NCBI RefSeq assembly: GCF_038592985.1
Contig: NZ_CP151951.1
Coordinates: 3,277,001-3,341,000, forward strand
DNA from: Paenibacillus sp. FSL R10-2782
GTDB lineage: Bacteria; Bacillota; Bacilli; Paenibacillales; Paenibacillaceae
Length of the DNA stretch: 64,000 bases
Direction of reading: 5' to 3'
Positions 39,134 through 48,391 of the stretch are shown in pieces; positions within the stretch are counted from its first letter, which is position 1, and each line of letters opens with the position of its first letter. The translations under genes were made by a program, and so were the position numbers. Below the pieces are notes generated by a model, which made no database searches, was not told the DNA's origin, and worked only from the letters and a program-made list of their open reading frames with translations.

Positions 39134-39515
39134 TTACAATCCTTGTACGATGCGGTTTCCGCGTACCGTTGCTTGTGTGAGCACCTCTTTCTCGTCTATC
39201 GTCAACAAATGTCTTCCTCGCATTAATACACGTCCATTCACAATAGTCGTATCGACATCTGCGCCGTTTACACTGTAAGCAAGCAGTGACTCTATCTGGT
39301 GTATTGACTGTAAATGCGGCTTTTGCATATCTATCAGAATGATATCTGCCTTTTTCCCCACCTCAAGCGTGCCGGTTTCGTGCTCAAGGTTTAGCAGCTT
39401 GGCTCCATTGACTGTAGCCATTTGCAGCGCCTGCGCAGCAGTAAAAGCAGCTGGATTGCCTGTGCTTAGCTTTTGCAGCCATGTTTTTTGTTCATCTGTC
39501 AGATGATGCAGGGCA
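39134..39515 (-). pseudogene. C-terminal fragment of an amidohydrolase (MtaD/SsnA-like)
   Basis: The minus strand encodes about 120 residues of the C-terminal part of a metal-dependent amidohydrolase: QALQMATVNGAKLLNLE, GTLEVGKKADIILIDM and a typical NGADVDTTIVNGRVLMRGR ending. The conserved frame continues upstream past the first ATG (39421) to about 39515, then loses similarity and meets a stop. The catalytic HxH and other metal ligands are missing, so the remnant cannot be an active deaminase. The 5' part has been lost, probably when the germination operon region was rearranged. Confidence 0.7.
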
Positions 39516-39741
39516 TAACTGCTGACTACAAAGTCAAAGGTCCATCCATATAAGAAATCGACATCAGATTTCCCAGCCTCATCTCCACCTGCGGGAATTT
39601 ACTCCGGCAGCGCTTGACCATTTCATTCGATTGACGTGAGGTGAAACATGATGCGGGATATGGATAGGTCGCCAGATCATGGATAAATCCAATCCATTTA
39701 GCACACATTATGCTTATCTCATCCAAAAAGAAGGTGTTTTC

Positions 39742-41205
39742 TTGACTGGACATAACCCAGCTTCCTTTGAACTGAACAAGAATATTTCCTTTATCGAGCA
39801 AGCCCTTTTTTATACGGATGATTTAAAAAAACAGTCTATTTCTGTTGACGGAAAAGATGGCATTCTTCTCTATATAGACTCACTCGTGGATCAGGAGATC
39901 ATTCAGACGCATATTCTGGCCACATTATATAATAAAACCGATTCTGGCCCTCACCAAATGTTTACCACCCTGAACAGCCAAAAGGACACCGACCTCCGAA
40001 ATGCCGCTGATTCGCTTATTGAGGGATACTCCATTTTAATGGTGGATGGCGCAGAAGAATTTTATATCCTTTCCTCGGAAAAAACATACGCCCGTAGTAC
40101 GAATGAGCCGGAGAACGAGGGAATTATCCGCGGGCCGCACAATGGATTTATTGAGCAGTTGTCCGTCAATCTGAATCTTATTCGCAAACAAATCATCAGC
40201 ACATCGCTGATTGTGCGCTACTTTTATGTCGGATCTAAAACCCGGACCAAAGTCGCTATCATGTATATGCAAGACTTGGCCAATCCTGAGCTAGTGGAGG
40301 AAGTGGAAAAAAGAATACAAGCCATCTCCTCCGATCTGGTACTGCCTCCCGGTTTTATTCAGGAATTCACGGAGGACAATCCCTTTTCCCTGTTCCCTCA
40401 GCAACTCAGCACAGAACGTCCAGATCGGGTAGCCGCTAATTTAATGGAAGGACGAGTAACTATTTTGGCCGAAGGCAGTCCTACTGCCTTAATCGCTCCC
40501 GTCTCCTTTTTTGCATTTTATCAAAGCCCAGATGATTATAACGGTCGCTGGATTATTAGTTCCTTTCTGAGAATGATCCGAATGATGAGCTTTCTGATTG
40601 CTTTTACACTGCCCGCTATTTACATTGCAACGATTTCCTTTCACTCAGCCATTCTGCCACTGGAGCTGGCACATACGATCAAAAAATCGTTGGAAAATGT
40701 TCCGTTTCCCGCCATTGTGGAGGCGATGTTGCTTGAAGTGATTTTTGAGGTGCTACGGGAAGCCGGGATTCGTCTGCCCAGCCGAGTGGGCCAAACAATA
40801 GGCATCGTTGGCGGTCTGGTTATCGGGGATGCTATCGTTCGAGCAGGTCTCGTGTCATACACCATGATTATTGTCGTTTCGTTAACAGCTATCTCTTCTT
40901 TTTTGGTACCTTCCCATGAAATGAGCTCAGCTGTCCGCATTCTCCGTTTTCCAATGATGATTGCTGCAGCCTTGTTCGGATATATTGGCATTGCCTTCGG
41001 GATGCTTATTCTCCTTATTCACCTTTGTAAGCTGGAAACATTTGGTTCACCTTATTTTGCTCCTCTGGCACCTTTCCGGCTTGGCGATATGAAGGATGTT
41101 TTTATTCGCTTTCCCATTTGGACACTACAACAGCGGCCGCATGATTCCCGCCCCAAAAAAATGAAGCAACAGAACTACTCTAGGAGCTGGAAACGTCGTG
41201 AATAA
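39742..41205 (+). CDS. Spore germination protein, GerA-family A subunit (GerKA-like)
   Basis: A 487-residue germinant-receptor A subunit: an N-terminal soluble region (1-270), the family core EFTEDNPFSLFPQQLSTERP and RVAANLMEGRVTILAEGSP, then four or five membrane helices (about 295-445), including AILPLELAHTIKKSLENVPFP split over two segments. With B and C subunits it senses germinants in the spore inner membrane. The frame is open from 39679, but TTG 39742 has AAAAAGAAGGTG just upstream and is the likelier start. It overlaps the next gene by 8 bases. Confidence 0.9.
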   Translation: MTGHNPASFELNKNISFIEQALFYTDDLKKQSISVDGKDGILLYIDSLVDQEIIQTHILATLYNKTDSGPHQMFTTLNSQKDTDLRNAADSLIEGYSILMVDGAEEFYILSSEKTYARSTNEPENEGIIRGPHNGFIEQLSVNLNLIRKQIISTSLIVRYFYVGSKTRTKVAIMYMQDLANPELVEEVEKRIQAISSDLVLPPGFIQEFTEDNPFSLFPQQLSTERPDRVAANLMEGRVTILAEGSPTALIAPVSFFAFYQSPDDYNGRWIISSFLRMIRMMSFLIAFTLPAIYIATISFHSAILPLELAHTIKKSLENVPFPAIVEAMLLEVIFEVLREAGIRLPSRVGQTIGIVGGLVIGDAIVRAGLVSYTMIIVVSLTAISSFLVPSHEMSSAVRILRFPMMIAAALFGYIGIAFGMLILLIHLCKLETFGSPYFAPLAPFRLGDMKDVFIRFPIWTLQQRPHDSRPKKMKQQNYSRSWKRRE

Positions 41206-42289
41206 AGAAAGTACAATTACACAGGGTCAATTGTTTTTTTTGATTATCAAGTTTGAGATTGGCGTGGATATTCTATCACTTCCTTATCAGATGCATTTGT
41301 CATCCAAGGGAGGGGGCTGGATATCCGTCATTATTGGAGGCATTTTGATCCAGCTTATCATTTTAATGTGCTGGCTCCTGTTAAGACGTTTTCCCTCCTC
41401 CTCCATTTACCAAATCCTCACTCGGATTACTGGTTCCTGGATGGGTAAAATTTTGACGGTAGCTTACATTATATACTACTTACTTATGGGAACTTCGGTT
41501 CTTGTGAGCGCCTATGACGTCATTAATCGCTGGATGCTGCAAAAAACCCCACGTTGGGCTATATTGGCTCTGATTCTGTTCAGCAGCATCTATTTAGTTC
41601 GCGAAAATTTGAGGACAATTGCCCGAGTGCTTGTTTTAATCTCCTTCCTGATCGTACCGATGATGTTTTTAATCAGTTATGGAATAAAACAGGCCAATCT
41701 GCTCTATCTACTGCCTTTGACTGAGGCTGGATGGCCTCATATTATTATAGGCTCCAAAGAAACGCTTCTAGCCATGTTCGGCTTTGAATTCATCCTCGTG
41801 GTCTTTCCCATGGTCGAGGGCAAAAGTAAAGGGAAGCTCAAGTCGCTCCTGCTAGCTAACGGGGTCGTGGTTCTGTTGTATGGATTTACCATATTAACCT
41901 GTACAAGTGTATTTAGCCCCCAGCAGCTTGATTTGATGCCGGAGCCTGTCATTTACCTGCTCAGATCTATTCCGCTGGGAACGATGGACCGGGTTGATTT
42001 TATTTTCCTGCCCATCTGGTTAATTTCAATCTTTGGCTCCATAAGCGGTTATTATTATGCAGCGTCCTATGGACTAGGCTATTTGTTCAAGAAGAAAAAC
42101 CACAAACAAGCCGTTCCTTTCGTAGTATTCGTCTCATGCATTATTGCCTGCATCCCTCAAAAAAGAGAGGATTTTGACCTCTTCGGTACAATTGCCAACA
42201 ATTCGGCTTATTTTTTCCTGATTGCACTACCTCTGCTGTTGCTGATTGTATCGTATATATTCAACAAAAAGGAGGAGCCCAGAATATGA
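41198..42289 (+). CDS. Spore germination protein, GerA-family B subunit (endospore germination permease)
   Basis: A 363-residue membrane protein with about ten helices of the GerB/amino-acid-permease (APC-like) family. KFEIGVDILSLPYQMHL at the N-terminus, LLLRRFPSSSIYQIL and the FGFEFILVVFPMVEG region fit. It forms the ligand-binding subunit of germinant receptors. It starts at GTG 41198 and overlaps both neighbours (8 bases with A, 4 bases with C), so the three subunits are made from one coupled mRNA, expected under sporulation sigma-G control in the forespore. Confidence 0.92.
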   Translation: MNKESTITQGQLFFLIIKFEIGVDILSLPYQMHLSSKGGGWISVIIGGILIQLIILMCWLLLRRFPSSSIYQILTRITGSWMGKILTVAYIIYYLLMGTSVLVSAYDVINRWMLQKTPRWAILALILFSSIYLVRENLRTIARVLVLISFLIVPMMFLISYGIKQANLLYLLPLTEAGWPHIIIGSKETLLAMFGFEFILVVFPMVEGKSKGKLKSLLLANGVVVLLYGFTILTCTSVFSPQQLDLMPEPVIYLLRSIPLGTMDRVDFIFLPIWLISIFGSISGYYYAASYGLGYLFKKKNHKQAVPFVVFVSCIIACIPQKREDFDLFGTIANNSAYFFLIALPLLLLIVSYIFNKKEEPRI

Positions 42290-43407
42290 AAAAAAAGAGG
42301 AGAGCACTTGGTATGCTGGCTCTACTCATTTTTATGACTGGCTGCTGGGATCAGGACAGCTTGAAGGATGCCCGGCTGGCAAATGCTTCGGCCTACGATC
42401 TTACTCCAGAAGGCATATTGCTGCAAACACTCGAAATTGTAGACGACTCTGGAAATAACCAAGGGAAAAGCGCCAATGAAATTCATTCAGGCACGGGAAA
42501 TTCCGTCCGGCAAAGTACAGACAAAATCCGAGCCAAGGTAACAGGAGATATCCGTTACTTTAAATATGGGGTTACTTTGTATGGCACAAGCTTGGCCCAA
42601 AAAGATTTGTATCCATATCTGGATGTCCTGTATCGGGAGCCGGATCATCCAACCTCACATGTAAAGGTAGCTATAGTAGAAGGATCAGCTGGAGAATTAA
42701 TGAACAAAAAAAGTGTAGGCAGCCTTTTAATCGGCGAATTTATAACGAAAAAAATCCGAAGCCTGGAGGAAATGTGCGTATTTCCCGAAGTGACGCTAGA
42801 AACACTGCTTCCCCCTATGCTTGATCCAGGGCAGGACTTTGTTCTCCCCTATCTCTCCAAAGATGGAGAAGACATCGTAGCACGAGGGATTGCCTTGTTT
42901 CACGGACAAAGATTTACAGGAACCCTTAACGACGAGCAAGGGGTGCTTTATGTCCTGATGACCGGGAAATGGAAGGACACAGCGCGCTTTGTAAAAAGGG
43001 TTCACTCGGGACCTGCCAGTGATTTGCAAAACTTTATTACCTATCAGGCTCATATTCGGAACATCAAACGCCAGCTTATAGTGAAAGTTGGACGCGATGG
43101 TCAAATTGATGTGTACCTCAACCTGAAGCTCCCTGTCGATGTTGTTGAATACTCGCGGGATCATCTTCAGGATAAGGATAATGTCATGCGCCTGAACCGT
43201 CAGCTTTCGGAAATCATGACCCAGGATGCGGAGGAAATTATCCGTACGCTTCAAAAAAGCGGTTGTGATGCCTTTGGCATCGGCAGACAATTGATTGCCC
43301 ATCACCCGACCTTGTGGAAAAACCTGGAATGGAATAAAGAGTACCCTAATGTTCGTTTTCACCCACAGGTCACCGTCAATATAGTCGGGAACGGCATATT
43401 GAATTAG
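42286..43407 (+). CDS. Spore germination lipoprotein, Ger(x)C family
   Basis: A 373-residue lipoprotein: a basic hydrophobic leader ending in the lipobox FMTGCWD, where Cys20 is expected to be lipidated, then the Ger(x)C three-domain body with RQSTDKIRAKVTGDIRYF and the C-terminal GCDAFGIGRQLIAHHPTLW hallmark. It completes the A-B-C germinant receptor operon. ATG 42286 overlaps the B stop (ATGA) and has AAAAGGAGGAG upstream. Only 15 bases separate its stop from that of the convergent penicillin-binding protein. Confidence 0.92.
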   Translation: MKKKRRALGMLALLIFMTGCWDQDSLKDARLANASAYDLTPEGILLQTLEIVDDSGNNQGKSANEIHSGTGNSVRQSTDKIRAKVTGDIRYFKYGVTLYGTSLAQKDLYPYLDVLYREPDHPTSHVKVAIVEGSAGELMNKKSVGSLLIGEFITKKIRSLEEMCVFPEVTLETLLPPMLDPGQDFVLPYLSKDGEDIVARGIALFHGQRFTGTLNDEQGVLYVLMTGKWKDTARFVKRVHSGPASDLQNFITYQAHIRNIKRQLIVKVGRDGQIDVYLNLKLPVDVVEYSRDHLQDKDNVMRLNRQLSEIMTQDAEEIIRTLQKSGCDAFGIGRQLIAHHPTLWKNLEWNKEYPNVRFHPQVTVNIVGNGILN

Positions 43408-43422
43408 GCCGCTCCCTTTGGT

Positions 43423-45939
43423 TTAGTTTTTCGGCTGGTCGGGTGTTTCGGTATGAATAGCCTCGCTAGGTTTATTTTCTGGAACTTCATTCTGGGTTTC
43501 TGGTTCAGAAGGAGGCTCCTGCTTATTTTCAACAGATGGCTGCGAACTATCTGCTGGTGGCAAATCATGACTCTCGCCATTCGTATCAAATTCTGTGCCA
43601 AAATCAGAAGGTACTGTTTCTTCTGGTATAATTCCCCTCTGATCCGTTACAGGTTCTTGTTTCTCCGGAGCTGCTTTATCCTTTGTATCCGATTTGGACG
43701 GTACGGCAGGTATGGATGAACGTGTTCGTTGCTCCCTCCCGACTTCCGTTGGCACGTATTTTTGGTTAAACCAGTCTGTCACGAGTTGACCAGATTGCCT
43801 GGAATAGCTTCCCGGCAGCTTACCTGTAAGGCTGGAGACCGTAACTTTTACAACACCTTCCGGCTGTGTAAAATGCTTATTTTTGAAGAGCTGGGGCTTA
43901 TCCTTGATCGCCTCGTTCATGATAAGCGCCCACACCGATTGTGCTCTGGAGTGCCCTTCTTGAGATAGCGTGTTAACCTGTTGACGGTAACCTGCCCAGA
44001 CGCCAAGTGTAACATCCGGGGTATAGCCCATGAACCATACATCGCCAAAGTTTTGTGTCGTACCGGTCTTGCCAGCAATATCAATGGTACCATAGCTTTT
44101 AAAAGCATTTTGCATACGTTTGCCTGTACCCCTCGGGTCCGATATAACCGTTTTGAGCATATCTGTCATCAAAAACGCGGTTTGACGGGAATATACACGC
44201 TTCGCCTGCGGTTTGAATTCATATACGATCTTGCCGTCGGCATCCGTAATTTTACTGATCAAATGGGGTTCGTTGTATACGCCCATATTGGGAATCGTAC
44301 CATATGCCGCTGTCAGTTCCTTGACAGATACCCCCTTACTCAGTCCACCCAGAACTCCTGTCTGAGCATGTTCATCCTGCGGCTGAATCGTTGTAATCCC
44401 AAGGGATCGCACAAAATTCCAGGCATTTGGAATTTTAACTTCATATAAAAACAATCTCAGCGCAGGAATGTTGATCGACCGATTGAGTGCTTCGCGGGCT
44501 GTCATCAGTCCTTCGTACCGTCTGTTATAATTTTTAGGGATATGATAGCCTTTACGTCCGTCTTTCAATACAATTTGAGAATCATCAATAAGACCAGCAG
44601 GCTGAGTGTAGCCTTTTTCCAAAGCAGGCAAATAAGCTGCAATAGGCTTCATGGCAGAACCGGGCTGACGCGTCATCTGGGTTGCATAGTTCATTTGCTC
44701 AGTATTAAAGTCCCTGCCCTCGATCATACCGAGTATAGACCCCGTTTTATGATCAATCATGATGGCAGCAATCTGTTCCAGTCCCTTCTGCTTACTGTAT
44801 GGAGAAAAGTTTTGCGGATTGGCTGCAATCTGTCTCATATCGTTATAAACTTTCTTATTTATCGTTGTATAAATCCGATAACCGGACCGTTGCAGCTCTT
44901 CCCGTGTATTTTGAAGGAGTTCAGCATGCTCAGGTTTGGAAATCTCAGCTGTTGTAAGATCCGGATTTTCCTGGAGCGCCAACAACCGAGTGGCCTCCCG
45001 TTCCGTCTCCAGCATCAAATAAGGGAATGTGTTGTAGCTTTTCTCGCGATGTGGTGCAAGAGTAGCTTTAATATCAAATTGAAGTCCCTCGTTATATTCC
45101 ATTAGTGTGATTTTACCTGTTGCCAACATTCTTCCCAGCACGACATGCTGGCGCTCGATAGCTTTGTTGAAGCCTTCTTCATCAAACTTCCCTTTACCGT
45201 CAAAAGCTGAATAAACAGATGGCAATTGTGGAAGACCGGCCAAATAAGCCGCTTGAGCAATATGAAGCTTATGTAGATCACTTACATTAAAAATCCCTAA
45301 CGAAGCCGACTTGATCCCATACAAATTGTAGCCTGCGGAGCCATTGCCAAACGGCATTTTGTTCAAGTATGCCGTTAATATTTTATCCTTACTCATAAAA
45401 CGCTCCATACGCAGTGCGAGCAGCATTTCCTTTACCTTGCGGCTGTCCGTCTTATCCAGACTGAGGAAAACTCGCCGGGCTACCTGCTGTGTCAGTGTGC
45501 TGCCGCCTGTTTGGCGATTCTCGTTCAGAAGCTTCTGTTTGACGGCGCGAGCCGTCCCTTTTAGATCAACACCCTGATGCTCATAAAATTGGCTGTCTTC
45601 TGTTGAAATAAGGGCATCTACAATGGATTGGGGAACATCCTTCAAATCCACGAGCTGCCGATCCTCCTCCATGCGCATTCGTCCAACCGGGGTTACCTGG
45701 TCATTAAAAAATACAAAGCTGGTCAGAGCGTTCTCGTTTACCTTTTCATATATCAACTGGCGTGATCGCACAGGCTCATCATGAACCAGCGCTGCCACAT
45801 AACCGGATATAAGACCTCCGGCAAATAGGACCCCAAGTACGCCCGCTAGCGAGAACCACTTGATATTAATCAGCAAAACTCTGCCAAAAATACGCCACCT
45901 GCTGCGTTTTTGAGATGATGGTCGACGTTTTGGGTTCAT
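43423..45939 (-). CDS. Class A penicillin-binding protein (PBP1A/PbpG-like)
   Basis: An 838-residue bifunctional peptidoglycan synthase. A membrane anchor lies at about 30-55. The glycosyltransferase domain GT51 (about 75-260) has TEDSQFYEHQGVD and GGSTLTQQVARR. The transpeptidase domain (about 370-680) has SAMK as the nucleophile motif (PGSAMKPIAAYL), SIN (LNRSINIPAL) and KTG (AGKTGTTQNFG). The C-terminal 110 residues are a Pro/Glu/Ser-rich, probably disordered tail on the outside. It lies immediately downstream of, and converges on, the germination operon, which hints at a role in sporulation or outgrowth but does not prove it. Confidence 0.92.
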   Translation of the reverse strand: MNPKRRPSSQKRSRWRIFGRVLLINIKWFSLAGVLGVLFAGGLISGYVAALVHDEPVRSRQLIYEKVNENALTSFVFFNDQVTPVGRMRMEEDRQLVDLKDVPQSIVDALISTEDSQFYEHQGVDLKGTARAVKQKLLNENRQTGGSTLTQQVARRVFLSLDKTDSRKVKEMLLALRMERFMSKDKILTAYLNKMPFGNGSAGYNLYGIKSASLGIFNVSDLHKLHIAQAAYLAGLPQLPSVYSAFDGKGKFDEEGFNKAIERQHVVLGRMLATGKITLMEYNEGLQFDIKATLAPHREKSYNTFPYLMLETEREATRLLALQENPDLTTAEISKPEHAELLQNTREELQRSGYRIYTTINKKVYNDMRQIAANPQNFSPYSKQKGLEQIAAIMIDHKTGSILGMIEGRDFNTEQMNYATQMTRQPGSAMKPIAAYLPALEKGYTQPAGLIDDSQIVLKDGRKGYHIPKNYNRRYEGLMTAREALNRSINIPALRLFLYEVKIPNAWNFVRSLGITTIQPQDEHAQTGVLGGLSKGVSVKELTAAYGTIPNMGVYNEPHLISKITDADGKIVYEFKPQAKRVYSRQTAFLMTDMLKTVISDPRGTGKRMQNAFKSYGTIDIAGKTGTTQNFGDVWFMGYTPDVTLGVWAGYRQQVNTLSQEGHSRAQSVWALIMNEAIKDKPQLFKNKHFTQPEGVVKVTVSSLTGKLPGSYSRQSGQLVTDWFNQKYVPTEVGREQRTRSSIPAVPSKSDTKDKAAPEKQEPVTDQRGIIPEETVPSDFGTEFDTNGESHDLPPADSSQPSVENKQEPPSEPETQNEVPENKPSEAIHTETPDQPKN

Positions 45940-46019
45940 AAAAATGGTTTTCTCCCCTCAATATGCATTCATTACTACATGCTTTCGTTCAAGATAATAT
46001 GATACGCCATGTTAGGTTT

Positions 46020-46163
46020 TCCGTAAACTATAACGTTCCAGAAAAACCGAGCCGTTCTGCTGTAGACACTCCGAAACTTTTTGCCATAGGAAGCTTTCTC
46101 TACACTCGCATAAAAGCTCTGACAATCCGCCAAAAGAATTGTCCGTTCAGTTGTTTTAGTCAT
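46020..46163 (-). pseudogene. Remnant of a UvrX/DinB-like Y-family DNA polymerase (N-terminus)
   Basis: The minus strand begins with TILLADCQSFYASVEKAS, nearly identical to residues 7-24 of the intact polymerase at 54373-55641. About 35 codons are then missing. The next bases encode AKSFGVSTAERLG in a shifted frame, which is residues 60-72 of the intact protein, and similarity then stops. Only about 45 codons survive, so the gene is dead. Its promoter region, with two LexA-type boxes, is kept (46194-46234). Confidence 0.8.
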
Positions 46164-46193
46164 GCTGTACCCTCCAAAAAGCCGATTACGTAC

Positions 46194-46234
46194 GAACGTA
46201 AATTCTTAATTATTATAACACCAAACACTTGTTC
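46194..46234 (-). promoter_or_regulatory. SOS-type promoter of the polymerase remnant
   Basis: GAACGTAAATTC (46194-46205) and AAACACTTGTTC (46223-46234) resemble the Gram-positive LexA box GAAC-N4-GTTC. They flank TATAAT on the minus strand (46217-46212). The same layout lies upstream of the intact polymerase. Confidence 0.65.
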
Positions 46235-46483
46235 TGTATTCAGGTAATTTATAAGGTTGTATGATTTGCGAAAAATATTGGTGGTATCCACTAATAAGGT
46301 GTATCCGAACTATTGGTTCTATATTCAATATTATTAGGGATTGGAGTGTTTAAATAATTCCTCTATAGTGATGAAAGCAATAAACTTTCTTCCTTGTTGT
46401 CAAAGAAGCTAGAGAAAGACTATCTCCCAATGGAAATAGTCCCTTTACTATATCGATTCATTTATTTGGAAGGGAAAAACCCT

Positions 46484-46700
46484 TCAATACATCCACGCAT
46501 TTCTTGCTTGATGGATTGAAGGGTTTTCTTTGACCAAGTCTTCTGCCTCTTCTAATGTGGTGGCCAAACCTTACTCAAGTAATACTCCGGTTGAAGATGC
46601 CCGGAAAAACATTTTTATAAGATTATCCTGTTTACCTTTCCATTTAAGGGGTACCGCCAGCAAAATTCGGATTAACAACTCATGGAATTCTAACCACAAA
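46484..46700 (-). pseudogene. Possible YciI-like protein remnant
   Basis: On the minus strand FFRASSTGVLLE, an in-frame TAA, then GLATTLEEAEDLVKENPS and a stop at 46484 resemble the C-terminal part of YCII-related proteins. An inverted repeat (about 46475-46490 with 46513-46527) overlaps its end and may have been its terminator. No start or N-terminal domain is recognised. The assignment rests on short motifs only. Confidence 0.35.
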
Positions 46701-47104
46701 AATAGCCAATTTTCACCACGCTAAGGTGTAATCGTCTGCCTGATTATCAATGGTGCATCTAGGGTTATCGACAGCAGAACGTGAAAACGTACGTTAAGCA
46801 ATTTATTTACAATAAACAATGATCAGCCGCCGCGCTGTAAACTGCTCATTCTGTCATTAAACTAACGTGTCCCGGTAGTTTAACAGGTTAGCCGATTCTC
46901 GTCAGCAGCCTTGTCACTATGTTGAGTTACACTTATCATTTCAAAAAGAAATGAGGTCAGCTTCATTGTATGTTTCAAAGGTAATTATAGTCATTTTGAA
47001 TACTTCAAAAGCAGGCGAATTTCTTTAGCTCTATTTCTTGCCTCACTGCAACTTCTTGGAACATCCAATTATCTTGACAGACGTTCAGATACAGGCATTA
47101 TGAG
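46701..47104. other. Gene-free stretch with an inverted repeat
   Basis: No coding sequence is supported. TTAAACTA (46857-46864) and TAGTTTAA (46876-46883) form an 8-bp inverted repeat around ACGTGTCCCGG. It could be the end of a lost insertion element or an old regulatory site; neither is shown. Confidence 0.3.
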
Positions 47105-47485
47105 CTATCCCCCCCGCCTTCTCTCTCTGCCAGCTTCACCTATCCATATGGAGCCCAATAGCAAGACAGCACCGAGCAATTGCTGCAAAGTCATCCTCTC
47201 AGCTAAGACAAGAGCTGAAATCAATAGTGAAGTTAGGGGGTCGATATAACTCAATACAGCGATGCTTTGACCTTTTAGGCCTTTCATTCCGGCAAAGAAC
47301 AGATAAAATCCAACACCGCCATGAACGATACCCAGCACAAGCATCAATATTATCGTGTTGCCGGTGATCGACAAGAAACTGAAGCCATCTGTGAATAGCA
47401 CAAATGGGAACAGCATGGCAACCGACAAGCCAAGCAAAGCAGTTCCGATACAAACCGCCTTTTTAAGTGACAGCTTTTCTTTCAA
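47105..47485 (-). pseudogene. C-terminal half of an EamA/DMT transporter
   Basis: The 126-residue frame holds one EamA repeat with four hydrophobic segments: LMLVLGIVHGGVGFYLFFAG, IAVLSYIDPLTSLLISALVL and QQLLGAVLLLGSIWIGEAG are typical of the second repeat. The upstream sequence encodes REPLKEKLSLKK in frame and then hits a stop, so the N-terminal repeat (about 150 residues) is missing. The TTG at 47485 lacks a good RBS. It is probably non-functional. Confidence 0.7.
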
Positions 47486-47546
47486 AGGTTCTCTTTAGGT
47501 CGAGTCGAGGGAACTCCGGGATGCTTGCAAGCCGTTTTGTAAATAG

Positions 47547-48179
47547 TCAATAAGTGGTAGGCCAACGTTCTGCGAAAAGTTTTTCTGTTTTCTTTAAATA
47601 CAATTGGCGCTGTTCAAGAGTTCGCTTCTCCATACCTGAGTAATTATACCATTTAAGAGAGTTTATACTCATTTTTCGAAAAGTTCCACGAAACATCATT
47701 TTGGTGATTGGATTTCCAAATAGCCATCGATAAATATATGTTGGAGTTGCCATAATTGTTAGTAAAGAGACACCCTTCAAACGAGGAAGCAGACACTTAA
47801 ATAAACGCCCTGGTTTAGGCTCGCTGTACACAATTCCTTTTGCTAATACCTTATCTAAGAAACCCTTCATCATTGCTGGCATTCCTTCCCACCAGATAGG
47901 AAAGATAAAAATAAGGTGATCTGCTTCGAGTAGTCGCTGTTGGTAATCTGCAATTAGAGGATCAATTACTTCCTTTTTTCGCCAAGACGCGAGGTCAGAA
48001 GCAGACATAACAGGATTAAAGCCGTCTTTATGCAAATCAATCAAATCGACTCGGTGACCACTTGAATGCAAACCTCTTATGGTAGCTGCCAACAAGGCTG
48101 CTGAATAACTTCTATTATGAGGAATATTTTCTGAAGCACCACTTCCATAAGGATGATCAAATATAATAAGAATGTTCAT
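47547..48179 (-). CDS. NAD(P)H dehydrogenase (quinone), flavodoxin-like fold
   Basis: A 210-residue NQO1/MdaB-type flavodoxin-fold protein: MNILIIFDHPYGSGASEN at the N-terminus, IDLHKDGFNPVM, and the FMN/FAD-loop signature HLIFIFPIWWEGMPAMMKGF near residue 88. Such enzymes reduce quinones or other electrophiles by two electrons using NAD(P)H. It is divergent from a MarR-family regulator with about 210 bases between, a common arrangement for a quinone- or antibiotic-inducible pair. Confidence 0.87.
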   Translation of the reverse strand: MNILIIFDHPYGSGASENIPHNRSYSAALLAATIRGLHSSGHRVDLIDLHKDGFNPVMSASDLASWRKKEVIDPLIADYQQRLLEADHLIFIFPIWWEGMPAMMKGFLDKVLAKGIVYSEPKPGRLFKCLLPRLKGVSLLTIMATPTYIYRWLFGNPITKMMFRGTFRKMSINSLKWYNYSGMEKRTLEQRQLYLKKTEKLFAERWPTTY

Positions 48180-48210
48180 ATAAAATTTCCTTTCTTGAAT
48201 TTTGTTGTCT

Positions 48211-48285
48211 GTGAAACAAAATTGTTTTTATGGATATAATAATATATTTTTGTTTCCTTGTTGTCAATAATGTTTCCTTGTATTT
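48211..48285. promoter_or_regulatory. Repeats in the divergent quinone reductase / MarR control region
   Basis: AAACAA and TTGTTT form an inverted repeat at 48214-48227, 35-48 bases upstream of the reductase ATG. TGTTTCCTTG occurs twice, at 48251-48260 and 48271-48280, exactly 20 bases apart. These are candidate operators for the adjacent MarR protein. Confidence 0.5.
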
Positions 48286-48391
48286 TATTTTTTTATAATT
48301 ACTTGGTATACTAGAAACATAAATCTGAAACAGGAATATTTCTTTATTCTCTAATATAAAATCTTAAAAGTAAGAGAGTGAGATTGTAAAA

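Noticed and set aside
39526..39801. Minus-strand 91-codon frame overlapping the start of the GerA-type gene
   Set aside because: It has no recognisable domain and runs partly antisense to the germination gene. It is not supported as a gene.
46530..46724. Plus-strand 64-codon frame
   Set aside because: The opposite strand reads as a YciI-like remnant, so this frame is its shadow.
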